Source: VXPQ01 sp965232485
Lineage (GTDB): Bacteria; Bacteroidota; Rhodothermia; Rhodothermales; VXPQ01
DNA length: 64,000 nt
Reading direction: 5' to 3'
Assembly (NCBI GenBank): GCA_965232485.1
Contig: OZ246975.1
Location: forward strand, 2,728,001-2,792,000
This document shows positions 51,634 to 60,670 of this stretch, piece by piece; position 1 is the first letter of the stretch, and the number at the start of each line of letters is the position of its first letter. Position numbers and translations under genes: made by a program. Below the pieces are notes generated by a model, which saw nothing but the letters and a program-made list of their open reading frames with translations, made no database searches and was not told the DNA's origin.

Positions 51634-52455
51634 TCAGTCAATCGAAGAGCGCCGTAGCGCGAATTCGTAGACCCCGTCGCCGAACCACTTGCGAATGAAC
51701 ATCAGGGGACGTAGCATCGCGCCCTTCACGTACCGCCGTCGCGGCCGGGCGGCGGTCGCCGCCTTGACGAACACTCGGGCGAGGATCTTGGGGTCGGTCC
51801 CGCGATTCAAGGTCTTGGGATCAGACATCATTGCCAGGAACCGGTCCAGATCGGCTTTGTAGGCGCTGTCGGCATAGTACTTCTGAAGGTTCTCTCCCAA
51901 GACATGGGCAAACCGGGTCCGGATGAGGCCGGGCTGTATGACGACGACCTGGATATTGAAAGGGGCGGTTTCAATGCGGAGGCAGTCCGACCAACCTTCG
52001 AGCGCGTGCTTGGTCGCGTAATACCAGGCTCCGAAGGGCGTAAAGATTCGGCCGCCCATCGAGGAGATGTTGACGATTCGACCCCCGCCCTGCGCTCTCA
52101 TATGCGGCAGGACGAGTTGGGTGAGGTGGGCGAGGCCGAACAGGTTTACCTCGAACTGGTATTTCGCGTCTTCGAGCGGGATGTCCTCGATGGGCCCGAA
52201 GAGGCCGAAGCCAGCGTTGTTGATCAGCACGTCGATGCGCCCCTCGCTGTCTACGATCCGGGTCACAGCCCGTTCGTTGTGTTCGGGTTTGGTGACGTCC
52301 ATCTCGACCGGCGTTATTCCCTGTTCGGCGAGGTCCTGCATGCGGTCCAACCGACGGGCGCCTGCGTAGACGCGGTGGCCTTCACGGGCCAGGAGGATCG
52401 CGGCTTCGCGGCCCATGCCAGACGAAGCCCCTGTGATCAGAATGGTCTTGCTCAT
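51634..52455 (-). CDS. short-chain dehydrogenase/reductase (SDR), classical
   Basis: An NAD(P)-dependent oxidoreductase of 273 residues. The Rossmann motif is ILITGASSGMGREAA (residues 9-15 GASSGMG), then DVLINNAGFGLFG, the catalytic serine segment IVNISSMGG, and YYATKHALEGWSDCLR with the YxxxK pair. VVIQPGLIRTRF follows. The substrate is unknown. Arg-Arg after the second strand (AGARRLDRM) suggests NADPH preference. It is convergent with the dehalogenase and divergent from the LysR gene; a link to haloacid breakdown is only positional. Confidence 0.92.
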   Translation of the reverse strand: MSKTILITGASSGMGREAAILLAREGHRVYAGARRLDRMQDLAEQGITPVEMDVTKPEHNERAVTRIVDSEGRIDVLINNAGFGLFGPIEDIPLEDAKYQFEVNLFGLAHLTQLVLPHMRAQGGGRIVNISSMGGRIFTPFGAWYYATKHALEGWSDCLRIETAPFNIQVVVIQPGLIRTRFAHVLGENLQKYYADSAYKADLDRFLAMMSDPKTLNRGTDPKILARVFVKAATAARPRRRYVKGAMLRPLMFIRKWFGDGVYEFALRRSSID

Positions 52456-52504
52456 GGCGCTATTTTCCCAATTTGGTATTCACATTACCCTTCAATGTCT
52501 TTGA

Positions 52505-52530
52505 GGGCGTCTTGGTAAATTGTGTAAGCG
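52505..52530. mobile_element. relic of an IS256-type terminal inverted repeat
   Basis: GGGCGTCTTGGTAAATTGTGTAAGCG resembles the inner and outer parts of the ends of the intact IS256 element at 55719-57046 (GGGCGTGTCC and AAACTGTGTAAGCG). A later AAGTTTCACCAGG also recalls its subterminal sequence. No transposase remains. Confidence 0.45.
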
Positions 52531-52654
52531 CAGATAAGTTTCACCAGGAATTCTGGCTCCGTAGAGTATGACGAAATGGTTGCGTGCGCGGAAGGAACCC
52601 CTTGTTTCTACCCGCGCGCTCTTCAAATTCCCCATATGCAAGTCCTCGATTTCC

Positions 52655-52705
52655 TCTATAGAAAAATCGCATGGAAGTCCCTATCTTTATGCAATTCTTG
52701 CATAG
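52655..52705. promoter_or_regulatory. paired palindromic candidate operators before the LysR gene
   Basis: CTATAGAAAAATCGCATGG (52655) and TTATGCAATTCTTGCATAG (52687) match the palindrome family seen near 49.4 kb. Their centres are 32 bp apart, three helical turns, and the second ends 27 bp before the GTG start. Autoregulation by the LysR protein is the simplest reading (T-N11-A logic). Confidence 0.55.
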
Positions 52706-52732
52706 TTCGTTTTTTCAGCCGTCTCGCCGGTC

Positions 52733-53632
52733 GTGGATACCCAGCACGTTCTTTCGTTTCTTGTCGCCGCCGAAGAAAAAAACTTCAGTCGGGCCGCTCA
52801 GCGCCTTGCCCTGGCCCAGCCTACGTTGAGTCGGCATATCCAGCGCCTTGAGGAGGAGCTGGACGTGCAGTTGTTCGACCGGAGCGGGCACGCCGTGGAG
52901 TTGACTGGAGGGGGGGCGGCGTTTATAGAGAAAGCCCGCCGCATGCTGGATCAGGTGGAGATCGTTCGCCAGGAAGTGCAGCGAGCCGCCCTCGGAGAGG
53001 AGGGCCGCCTTGCCATTGGATTTACGGGGTACGCCATGTACGGCGTGCTGCCGCGTTGTCTGCGCCAGTTCCGGGAGCGAAATCCCCGCATTGCGATCGC
53101 TCTGCGCGAAATGCGGGCGCACGAACAACCGGATGCGCTCCGGCGGCGAACCATTTCCGCCGCGTTCGGCAGCGCCTTCCCCGAAGAGTTTTCGTCCGAG
53201 ACGGTGGCTCGCGAAGAGATAATGCTGGCGTTTCCCGCGCACCATCCGCTTGCTGCCGCGCCGGAAGTCGCGTTGGCCGACCTGGCGGACGAATCGTTTA
53301 TTCTCGTGGATCGGGCGTTCGAACCGGCCTTGTTCGATGGCCTTGTCGAGGTGTGTCGAAATGCGGGATTCGGGCCGCGCATAGCGCATCGGGCAAACCG
53401 GATCGGCGTAGCGCTGGGCATGGCGGCGGCGGGTTTTGGCGTGGCGTTTGCGCCGGCCTCCCTGCGGAACTGCCCGGGTACGCAAGATGTGCAATTCGTG
53501 CCGCTTGCGGGTCCCTCGCCCCGTCTCCTGCTCAGGATGGCCTGGCTGGAGGACAATCCGGATCCGGTGCTTTGTCGTTTTATGGAAGCGGCGCGTTCCG
53601 TATCGTCCGCTGAGGCGTCTCCATCGTTGTAA
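52733..53632 (+). CDS. LysR-family transcriptional regulator
   Basis: A protein of 299 residues from GTG 52733. The N-terminal winged helix-turn-helix (residues 1-60) reads DTQHVLSFLVAAEEKNFSRA, AQRLALAQPTLSRHIQRLEE, ELDVQLFDRSGHAVELTGGG, a textbook LysR sequence. A periplasmic-binding-like effector domain follows (GEEGRLAIGFTGYAMYGVLP, GLVEVCRNAGFGPRIAHRAN, MAAAGFGVAFAPASL). It likely senses a small molecule and controls itself and the sugar-type transporter starting 8 bp downstream. The preceding palindromes are candidate operators, and a decayed copy of the gene's 5' end lies beyond the dehalogenases. Confidence 0.93.
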   Translation: MDTQHVLSFLVAAEEKNFSRAAQRLALAQPTLSRHIQRLEEELDVQLFDRSGHAVELTGGGAAFIEKARRMLDQVEIVRQEVQRAALGEEGRLAIGFTGYAMYGVLPRCLRQFRERNPRIAIALREMRAHEQPDALRRRTISAAFGSAFPEEFSSETVAREEIMLAFPAHHPLAAAPEVALADLADESFILVDRAFEPALFDGLVEVCRNAGFGPRIAHRANRIGVALGMAAAGFGVAFAPASLRNCPGTQDVQFVPLAGPSPRLLLRMAWLEDNPDPVLCRFMEAARSVSSAEASPSL

Positions 53633-53640
53633 CCGCCGTT

Positions 53641-55008
53641 ATGTCGCGTTCCTCCGGCTATTTGTGGCGCCTCGCTCTCATCGCATCGCTCGGCGGGTTC
53701 CTTTTCGGCTACGATACGGCGGTGATTTCCGGCACCATCGGGTTCGTCAAGGACAAATTCGGCCTGGGGCCGGTCATGGAAGGGTGGTACGTCAGTTCGG
53801 CGTTGATCGGGTGCATTCTGGGCGTTTCGGCGGCGGGTTTCCTCAGTGACCGGTTCGGACGCAAGCGCGTCCTGATGCTGTCCGCCGCGCTGTTTCTGCT
53901 TTCCGCGATCGGTTGCGCGTATTCCGGCGGGCATTTCATGCTCATCGCCTACCGACTCGTGGGCGGAGTGGGCGTTGGGATGGCTTCCATGCTATCCCCC
54001 TTGTACATTTCCGAGGTGTCGCCTTCGAGCGTACGAGGCCGCATGGTGGCCATGTATCAGTTGGCCATCACGGTCGGCATTCTGACTTCGTATTTCGTGA
54101 ACGCCTGGCTGCTGCGCCGGGCGCCCGCCGTGTCCGAAGGCATTTTCGCCGGGGACGAGGTGTGGCGCGGCATGCTCGGCAGCGAAGCCGTGCCTGCGTT
54201 GTGTTTCCTTGCGCTGCTTTTGATGGTGCCGGAAAGCCCGCGCTGGCTGGTGGCGCGTCGTCGTCCCGACGAAGCCCGAAATATTCTGGCGCAGGTGGCG
54301 GATGCGGAAACCGCCGTCGGTCAGGTCGAGGAAATCGAAACGGCGCTGGCCCAGGAGCCGGAATCCTGGAAGCGCATTCTGGGACATCGGGGTATCCGGT
54401 TTTCGATCGTGCTCGGGGTGGCCCTTGGCTTTTTGACGCAGGTGAGCGGCGTCAACGCCATCATTTACTATGGACCGAGGATTCTGGAAGAGGCCGGGTT
54501 TACGTTGGGCGATGCGCTGGGCGGACAGGTGGTGATCGGGGTGGTGAACGTGTTGTTCACCTTGGTCGCCATCTGGAAAATAGACGACCTTGGCAGAAGG
54601 CCGCTTCTCATCGGGGGCGTCTCGGGGCTGGTCGTTTCGCTCGTGGTCATCGGCGGGCTGTTCTGGTTCGGCGTGACGGAGGGGCCCTGGCTGCTGATCT
54701 TCATTCTGATATACATCGCCTGTTTTGCGGCGTCGTTCGGTCCGGTCATCTGGGTGTTGCTTGCGGAGATGTACCCGACGCGCGTTCGGGGGCGGGCCAT
54801 GTCCGTCGCCACCTTTGCGCTGTGGGGCGGCACGGCGCTGGTGGGGCAGACGGTGCCGTGGCTGCTGGAGACGTTGCAGCCGAGCGGCACGTTCTGGCTG
54901 TTCGCCGTGCTGTGCGCTCCGGCCATCTGGATTGGCTGGAAGGCGATGCCGGAAACGAAGGGCAAGAGTCTGGAAGAAATCGAGGCGTACTGGATGGGGA
55001 GGGGGTAG
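53641..55008 (+). CDS. MFS transporter, sugar porter family
   Basis: An inner-membrane symporter of 455 residues with twelve predicted segments. Sugar-porter signatures are present: ASLGGFLFGYDTAVISGTIG, GFLSDRFGRKRVLML, LVGGVGVGMASMLSPLYISE, PESPRWLVARRRPDEA, VSGVNAIIYYGPRI, FGPVIWVLLAEMYPTRVRG and the C-terminal PETKGKSLEEIEAYW. The closest functional types are xylose or galactose proton symporters, but the true substrate is unknown. It is probably co-transcribed with the LysR gene. Confidence 0.93.
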   Translation: MSRSSGYLWRLALIASLGGFLFGYDTAVISGTIGFVKDKFGLGPVMEGWYVSSALIGCILGVSAAGFLSDRFGRKRVLMLSAALFLLSAIGCAYSGGHFMLIAYRLVGGVGVGMASMLSPLYISEVSPSSVRGRMVAMYQLAITVGILTSYFVNAWLLRRAPAVSEGIFAGDEVWRGMLGSEAVPALCFLALLLMVPESPRWLVARRRPDEARNILAQVADAETAVGQVEEIETALAQEPESWKRILGHRGIRFSIVLGVALGFLTQVSGVNAIIYYGPRILEEAGFTLGDALGGQVVIGVVNVLFTLVAIWKIDDLGRRPLLIGGVSGLVVSLVVIGGLFWFGVTEGPWLLIFILIYIACFAASFGPVIWVLLAEMYPTRVRGRAMSVATFALWGGTALVGQTVPWLLETLQPSGTFWLFAVLCAPAIWIGWKAMPETKGKSLEEIEAYWMGRG

Positions 55009-55107
55009 AGTGGGAAGGGATCGACCTTACTGTACAGGTGTGTGTGAACTGGTTCACTTATTGGCTTCGGCTCAATTTCGTTTAATGCTATCTACGGAGA
55101 CAACAAC

Positions 55108-55644
55108 ATGATCACCCACTATGGTTTGTTCTGGTCCGAGCGGGATATCTTTTGGGGAAAACCAAAGAAGGAGGGTAAAATGTTAGGACAAGAGTTATCG
55201 GGAAATCATTACGTTAAGAGAATGGATCCTGTCAAAGATGAAAGTGACAAGATTAAAAATTTCCGAGATTACGTCGGCCTCTACTGCCTATATGGCGATG
55301 GGAATCTCATATACATTGGGGAAGCAGGTCTAGGCAACCAAGGAACTTTGTTCTTGCGTATCAGACAACACAAGAAGGGTCCAATGGCTGGAAGGTGGGA
55401 TAGCTTTTCATGGTTCGGCAGGGAAAATTGTGATGGGAAAACTGAGACAGAGAAGGCTCTCAAACAATTAGAGGCTATTGCGATTGCTATAATCAATCCT
55501 GGCTTCAACAAACAGAAAGGTGCGTTTAAAGAAGCCAAAGAAGTATCCCAAGTGTCCCATACAGAGGCTGAGGGCGACATGGAAACCAAGTTGGAAAATT
55601 TGGAAAAAATGATCAAAGAACTTGCGAACAAGATGAAAAAGTGA
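55108..55644 (+). CDS. GIY-YIG-like nuclease-domain protein
   Basis: A protein of 178 residues. The N-terminus MITHYGLFWSERDIFWGKPK is followed by YVGLYCLYGDGNLIYIGEAG and GTLFLRIRQHKKGPMAGRWDSFSWFG. These correspond to the GIY and YIG strands and the conserved Arg region of GIY-YIG nucleases. LEAIAIAIINPGFNKQKG continues the fold. A charged coiled coil (LENLEKMIKELANKMKK) ends the protein. GGAGA precedes the ATG; a second start at 55180 has an even better GGAGGG site. Base composition is AT-rich, unlike the MFS gene before it, and marks the left edge of the acquired island. Defence or DNA-processing role is inferred. Confidence 0.7.
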   Translation: MITHYGLFWSERDIFWGKPKKEGKMLGQELSGNHYVKRMDPVKDESDKIKNFRDYVGLYCLYGDGNLIYIGEAGLGNQGTLFLRIRQHKKGPMAGRWDSFSWFGRENCDGKTETEKALKQLEAIAIAIINPGFNKQKGAFKEAKEVSQVSHTEAEGDMETKLENLEKMIKELANKMKK

Positions 55645-55718
55645 TAGGACCTGTGGACGAAATTTCCATCAATTTTTTATTATAGTAAGTGGTTCAATCT
55701 TGGCAGAGTTCATTGATA

Positions 55719-57046
55719 GGGCGTGTCCTGAAAACTGTGTAAGTGTTCAATCGTACACATAGTTTCACAGGGAGGTGAGACCAATGACCGAACTTACAGA
55801 CAAACAGCAGGCTCTTCTGGACGAGTTGCTGAAGGATTTCAAGGGAGACGCCCGGGACCTATTCGGGGAGGGTGGCTTGCTCAAGACGATAGGCAAGCGG
55901 GCCATCGAGGCGGCTCTGGAGGGCGAGATGACGCACCATCTCGGTTATCCTCCGCACGATCCGTCGGGCCGCAAGAGCGGCAATTCCCGCAACGGACGCA
56001 CTGCGAAGCGCCTTCAGAGCGAGTCGGGTTCGCTCGACCTTGAGGTTCCCCGGGATCGCAACGGCAGTTTCGAGCCGAAGATCGTCGAGAAGCGCCAGCG
56101 GCGCGTAGCGGGTCTCGACGAGACGATCATATACCTGTATGCGCAGGGCCAGAGCACGCGCGCGATCCGGGACACGCTGAAGCGTCTCTACGGGGCGGAG
56201 GTGTCCTCGACGCTTATATCGGAGGTGACGGCGAGCGTTCTGGAGGAGGTTACCGCCTGGCAGGCTCGTCCTCTCGATAGCGTTTATCCGATCGTGTACT
56301 TCGACGCGCTCTTCGTGAAGTCGCGCGAGGAGGGCGCTGCGAAGACGCGCGCGGTCTACGTGGCTTTGGCGATAGACATGCAGGGGGAGAAACAGGTGCT
56401 GGGCCTGTGGATCGCTCCGACGGAGGGAGCCGTTTCGTGGCTGAACATTTTCTCGGAGTTGCAGGCTCGCGGCATGCAGGACTGCTTCATTGCGTGCGTA
56501 GACGGCTTGAAGGGCCTTCCAGAGGCTATAGAGACGATCTATCCCCATGCTCGGGTGCAGTTGTGCATCGTGCACCAGGTTCGCAAGAGCCTTCGGTACG
56601 TGCCCTGGAAGGAGCGCAAGCAGGTGGCGGCGTCTCTGCGAGCGATCTACGCGGCGCCGAGCGAGGAGGCGGCCCTTTCGGCGCTCGACACGTTCGAGGC
56701 TACCTGGAGCGAGAAGTATGCGGCTATCGCACCGCTGTGGAGGAAGGACTGGACAAGGCTTGCGCCTTTCTTCGATTACCCTCCGGCGATCCGCAAGGTG
56801 GTCTACACGACGAACGCGGTCGAGTCGCTGAACTACAGCCTTCGCCGGATCGTTAAGGACAAGGGCGCTTTCCCGAACGACGAGGCGATCTTCAAACTGC
56901 TGTGGCTCGGCCTGCGGGAGGCGTCGAAGAAGTGGAAGCGACCCATACGCGACTGGAAGGCCGCGCTCAACCAGTTCGTCATACTCTATGGGGACCGTGT
57001 CCCTATGGAACAATAATCCCGCTTACACAGTTTAGCGGACACGCCC
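55719..57046 (+). mobile_element. IS256-family insertion sequence, complete with target duplication
   Basis: The element is 1328 bp. The left end is GGGCGTGTCCTGAAAACTG, then TGTAAG; the right end in reverse is GGGCGTGTCCGCTAAACTG, then TGTAAG (3 mismatches in 25). An 8-bp direct duplication CATTGATA flanks it (55711-55718 and 57047-57054), typical of IS256. The insertion split the stop codon of the convergent SIR2 gene. Confidence 0.96.
55784..57016 (+). CDS. IS256-family transposase (mutator type)
   Basis: A transposase of 410 residues. ATG 55784 has an excellent GGGAGGTGAG site; a GTG 9 bp upstream lies within that site. Family motifs: GEMTHHLGYPPHDPSGRKSG, NSRNGRTAKRL, VPRDRNGSFEPKIV, YAQGQSTRAI. 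The DDE triad is D in PIVYFDALFVK, D in CFIACVDGLKGLPEAI and E in YTTNAVESLNYSLR. VQLCIVHQVRKSLRYV is also diagnostic. All catalytic positions are intact and the ends are well conserved, so the element may be active or recently arrived. Confidence 0.96.
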   Translation: MTELTDKQQALLDELLKDFKGDARDLFGEGGLLKTIGKRAIEAALEGEMTHHLGYPPHDPSGRKSGNSRNGRTAKRLQSESGSLDLEVPRDRNGSFEPKIVEKRQRRVAGLDETIIYLYAQGQSTRAIRDTLKRLYGAEVSSTLISEVTASVLEEVTAWQARPLDSVYPIVYFDALFVKSREEGAAKTRAVYVALAIDMQGEKQVLGLWIAPTEGAVSWLNIFSELQARGMQDCFIACVDGLKGLPEAIETIYPHARVQLCIVHQVRKSLRYVPWKERKQVAASLRAIYAAPSEEAALSALDTFEATWSEKYAAIAPLWRKDWTRLAPFFDYPPAIRKVVYTTNAVESLNYSLRRIVKDKGAFPNDEAIFKLLWLGLREASKKWKRPIRDWKAALNQFVILYGDRVPMEQ

Positions 57047-60000
57047 CATTGATAATGTGAATCGTTACTTTTCAGTCCTTTTTTAGCAATAATTTCTCTA
57101 AGCATATTTTTAGTTTTTTTATCCAGTTTAATTTGATGCAATTTATCTATAATATTCTCTGCCGAATGCCATATATAAAGAGGAGATTCTGACATGCTTA
57201 TATGATGCAATAATTTGACGACTTCCTTCGGATATTTTGCAGGTAATTCAGAATCAGCCAAATTGATCATTATGGTTCCTGATCGAAGAGAAACATTGGG
57301 CATATGTATCGCTAAATCTACTGCTTCTTGGAAAACAGCAGGTAACAAAACTATCCATTCTGTCATAGTTTCTATTTCAGTATCATCTAGTGGCGCAGGG
57401 AATCCTTGCAGACGATTTTTCCAATAGTCTCTAAGCCAGCGCTGCCAACATTCGCGTTGTTGTATTTCGTTCATATTACGCAAATTGCGGGATATTACAT
57501 CTGCAAAAAAATGTTTGACTTCTATATCGTTATCGCTATGGCTGAAAAGTTTAGTAATCCATTTGTCCTCAGCATGCTTAGCGAATCTACCGAGCATTGC
57601 AGTATAATATTCTATGAATCTTTCTTGTTTATCTCCGGCCAGTTCGTGGTTGATTCGTTGAAGTGCTTGGATAAATGTTTCTTGTAGACATTCTGCAACC
57701 TGTGGTGTGAGATGTCCCCATGTCAAAAAGCCATCCCAAGCAGATTTAAAATCTTCATGATCAATTTTTAAAAGCGGCAATAAATTTTCCAAGGTCCAGC
57801 TTTCATCTACTACCAACATGACATGAATTTGACTGACAAGAATGGTTCGTCCGAGTTTTCCGCGAATGGTTCGGTCTTGCAGAATATTTGTGAATTCAAT
57901 TCGATATTTTTTGTTAGGTGAATCAGGAATTCTTTGATACCGTTTACGCCATAATATAATGCTTTGTATCCAAAACAGAGTCAGATTTCCGGATGGATGG
58001 TTTACTGCTCGCATTAGCGAATCATAATTTGACATGTTGTCATTAGTCGAGATGTGATCCCAAAGCTGTCGTGCTAAGTTGTTCGCTTCTATTAACGTGC
58101 TCCTGCTTGGTTCCGTTTTGTTTTTTGTAATTATTTCGTGAAGAGCATTAGCTATTTCCTCGTCATATTCCTCAAGGAGTTCTGCACACGATAAAAATTT
58201 GATTGCTTGCCCAAGTTCATCCTGATCCATTTCTGCCGTTCGCCATCCGCGTATGATTCCTTTCCAGATGAGTGTATTCCATTCCTCCTGCTTAACCATA
58301 TGACGAACCAGTTCCAAACTCCATGCAGAATTTTTTCTTGTTGCTTCTTCTACGTTGTCGATCAGTTCGTCTCGTGGGTGGTCTGGATATTCTCTTGGTT
58401 GTTGATTCAGTGCTTGGGGTAGCCATTCCGAAGGGGATTGGTCAAGAATTTCTTGGACGCTCCATGGGCTTGGCTTGCCTCTAATGATTCCAGAAGTCAC
58501 CTTCACGACTTCTGTATGTTCGGGCTGCTCAGGTATAGAAAAGCCTGGATATTTCGCCTGAAGCGCAGCTATTGCTTGGTTAGCTAATGAACAACTAGGA
58601 TCGGCCTTGATTAGCCGTACCAACCACTGAAAATGCTTATAGGCTGTACGGTTTTTCTTATCGATATCCTCTGTATCCGGCCAGCGATAATCCAAAATGA
58701 TCTGGATTAATTTCTCTCTTTGTTCTTGAGTGCCCGCAGGGTATATATCATAAACTACTTGGGCTATTTCATGGCGTGCAGCCACCTGATGCAGGTTGAC
58801 ATGTTCCAGCAGCCAGTCAAACTTTTCTTGTTGGGACAGATCGGTTTGCACGGATAGGGTATGAACCGCCAGTCGTCTCAATAATGGCACTTCCGAATCG
58901 GCATAGCGTTCGGACCATAGCCTCACGGTGTCCATTCGTTCCAATGCGAGCCATTCAAGACATTCTCGAGCGATAGTGATCAAGGTATCTATGCCGCGAT
59001 GGCGATCATTGCTTTCCTCCGATTCGATGGTTGGTCTGTTCAAGCTGTCCGGATCAAATTCATAGCTGACCTTCTTCCAGGATTGAAATATGTAATAACG
59101 TTCTTTCAGCCGTCTCGTTGTTATATCTAGGAGTGAGTGGGCTATATGCTTTATATTGGGCTCAAGATATTTTTTCCATAATTCTCTTAAGACGTGTCCT
59201 TCTGCGACGAAGTTCAACCGAATATCTGCCGATTGTTCTTTTGAAAATCCCGGCAATGGAAAGCGAGACTGTATGAAATGACAGCTTATCGTCAATGCAT
59301 AGTATATTTGTAACAGACTGTTCAATGCTTCACGATTGGCACAATGTTGTGCTATGAATAGAAGGGTATATCCTTTTTCATTTTCAGGAACAGAACTTGT
59401 CAGAAAGAAAACCCACCGTGCAAGAGTTTCTTTATCTGGCGATGATTGGGAATTTTCATGCATTTGTCTAGCAAGATAATGCCAGAAGTCCGCATTCAAT
59501 TTTGAATTATGATGTCCAATCATCAGAAAAAGTTTATCAGCGTGTTCATCGGTAAAATGGCACGCGAGCCATGCAGCCAACAAATCGTCTCGTTTGGTTA
59601 AATCCTCGTCGGCAAATAATTTTTCGAAATATTTACGTTCATCAAGCCAAGAGATCCAGTTGGGCGATCTTGCTGCTTCAGTGAAAAAGCGAGTTGTCTC
59701 CCGCTCCCTGAGGGCATATGTGATGACTCCAGAAGATTCTTCATCCATAGGTGGTGGTTTATTAGCGATCTCTGTGATTTCTCGTTGCCAATCAAGGATA
59801 CCCCGCTGTATATGGTCTGCAAGAATTTTTATTGTTTTATCTAATTCGCTATAATCATTCTCATCTGATTGTGAGAATGTAATCGGTTCAATTCCCAAGG
59901 CGCGCCAGCGTTTGGCATCATTTTCCTTACTTCCTGTCAGAACGTAACGTTGATTATTATCATCTCTGGGCAAAGATGGCGTGAGGTATGTCATAATAGT

Positions 60001-60603
60001 ATCACTGTGGCTATATCCTACGAATAGCACCGCGGATTCAGTCAACAAGTCAACAAGGAATCGGCGCGCCCAGCCGTCGGCTTCGGTCAGATAGGCGCGT
60101 CCAAAGTCCCGGTGAGTGAGCACCATTTCTTGAGGATTCTTAATTGATCCGTGAATATGTACAATGCCTTGAAATCGATTGCCCAAAGGCAGGACAGGGG
60201 CTTCAAATTCTTGTGGAACAGGGTTGAGTAATGCGCTAGCTGCCTGTTCGAATAGCAGGTCGAAATTGGTGGTGACAATTCGTACATTCTCGGCCTTATT
60301 ATAAAACCGCAGGAGATTCCGATGTAGCTCTGTGAGTTTGGGATTGTTTTGTTGCAGCAATTCTGCTACGCAGAAGTGAACATCCGCTCCGGTATCTTTG
60401 AGTCTTCCAAGGAATTGATCCTCCGTTTCTGATTTTTCTTTATCTTTACCAATTTTTTTGGCTACCTGACAGGCGAGCCCTGTGAAGCTGGGAAGGCAAG
60501 CAGGCGGACCCATAGAAACACCTGCACCGGCAAAAATTACCAATTGCCCATCGCGCAAGGCAGTTATTAGCGATTCTGGAAAGTTGACTTCGGCGATTTT
60601 CAT
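56986..60603 (-). CDS. long SIR2-domain protein (defence-associated sirtuin-like), 3' end altered by IS256
   Basis: A protein of 1205 codons as it stands. An N-terminal SIR2 domain (about 1-260) has FAGAGVSMGPP (NAD site, residues 25-32), VTTNFDLLFEQA (Asn113), GIVHIHGSI (His151) and VLFVGYSHSDTIM. The remaining 900 residues are helical and repeat-like, without a visible P-loop. This is the layout of DSR-type anti-phage proteins, which deplete NAD on infection; that function is inferred. The last 20 residues (WGVSAKLCKRDYCSIGTRSP) come from the IS256 end. Removing the IS and one target copy restores the original stop directly after residue 1185. AT-rich; encoded 67 bp after vsr on the same strand. 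Confidence 0.85.
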   Translation of the reverse strand: MKIAEVNFPESLITALRDGQLVIFAGAGVSMGPPACLPSFTGLACQVAKKIGKDKEKSETEDQFLGRLKDTGADVHFCVAELLQQNNPKLTELHRNLLRFYNKAENVRIVTTNFDLLFEQAASALLNPVPQEFEAPVLPLGNRFQGIVHIHGSIKNPQEMVLTHRDFGRAYLTEADGWARRFLVDLLTESAVLFVGYSHSDTIMTYLTPSLPRDDNNQRYVLTGSKENDAKRWRALGIEPITFSQSDENDYSELDKTIKILADHIQRGILDWQREITEIANKPPPMDEESSGVITYALRERETTRFFTEAARSPNWISWLDERKYFEKLFADEDLTKRDDLLAAWLACHFTDEHADKLFLMIGHHNSKLNADFWHYLARQMHENSQSSPDKETLARWVFFLTSSVPENEKGYTLLFIAQHCANREALNSLLQIYYALTISCHFIQSRFPLPGFSKEQSADIRLNFVAEGHVLRELWKKYLEPNIKHIAHSLLDITTRRLKERYYIFQSWKKVSYEFDPDSLNRPTIESEESNDRHRGIDTLITIARECLEWLALERMDTVRLWSERYADSEVPLLRRLAVHTLSVQTDLSQQEKFDWLLEHVNLHQVAARHEIAQVVYDIYPAGTQEQREKLIQIILDYRWPDTEDIDKKNRTAYKHFQWLVRLIKADPSCSLANQAIAALQAKYPGFSIPEQPEHTEVVKVTSGIIRGKPSPWSVQEILDQSPSEWLPQALNQQPREYPDHPRDELIDNVEEATRKNSAWSLELVRHMVKQEEWNTLIWKGIIRGWRTAEMDQDELGQAIKFLSCAELLEEYDEEIANALHEIITKNKTEPSRSTLIEANNLARQLWDHISTNDNMSNYDSLMRAVNHPSGNLTLFWIQSIILWRKRYQRIPDSPNKKYRIEFTNILQDRTIRGKLGRTILVSQIHVMLVVDESWTLENLLPLLKIDHEDFKSAWDGFLTWGHLTPQVAECLQETFIQALQRINHELAGDKQERFIEYYTAMLGRFAKHAEDKWITKLFSHSDNDIEVKHFFADVISRNLRNMNEIQQRECWQRWLRDYWKNRLQGFPAPLDDTEIETMTEWIVLLPAVFQEAVDLAIHMPNVSLRSGTIMINLADSELPAKYPKEVVKLLHHISMSESPLYIWHSAENIIDKLHQIKLDKKTKNMLREIIAKKGLKSNDSHYQWGVSAKLCKRDYCSIGTRSP

Positions 60604-60670
60604 CGATTGACTACCTTATATGGTTTTGATGATAAGTCTTTTAAGCAAGTTTTTTTAGATTGATGAATCT

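Noticed and set aside
55859..57013. 384-codon frame antisense to the IS256 transposase
   Set aside because: A common artefact of GC-rich IS256 genes; the plus-strand transposase has all catalytic motifs.
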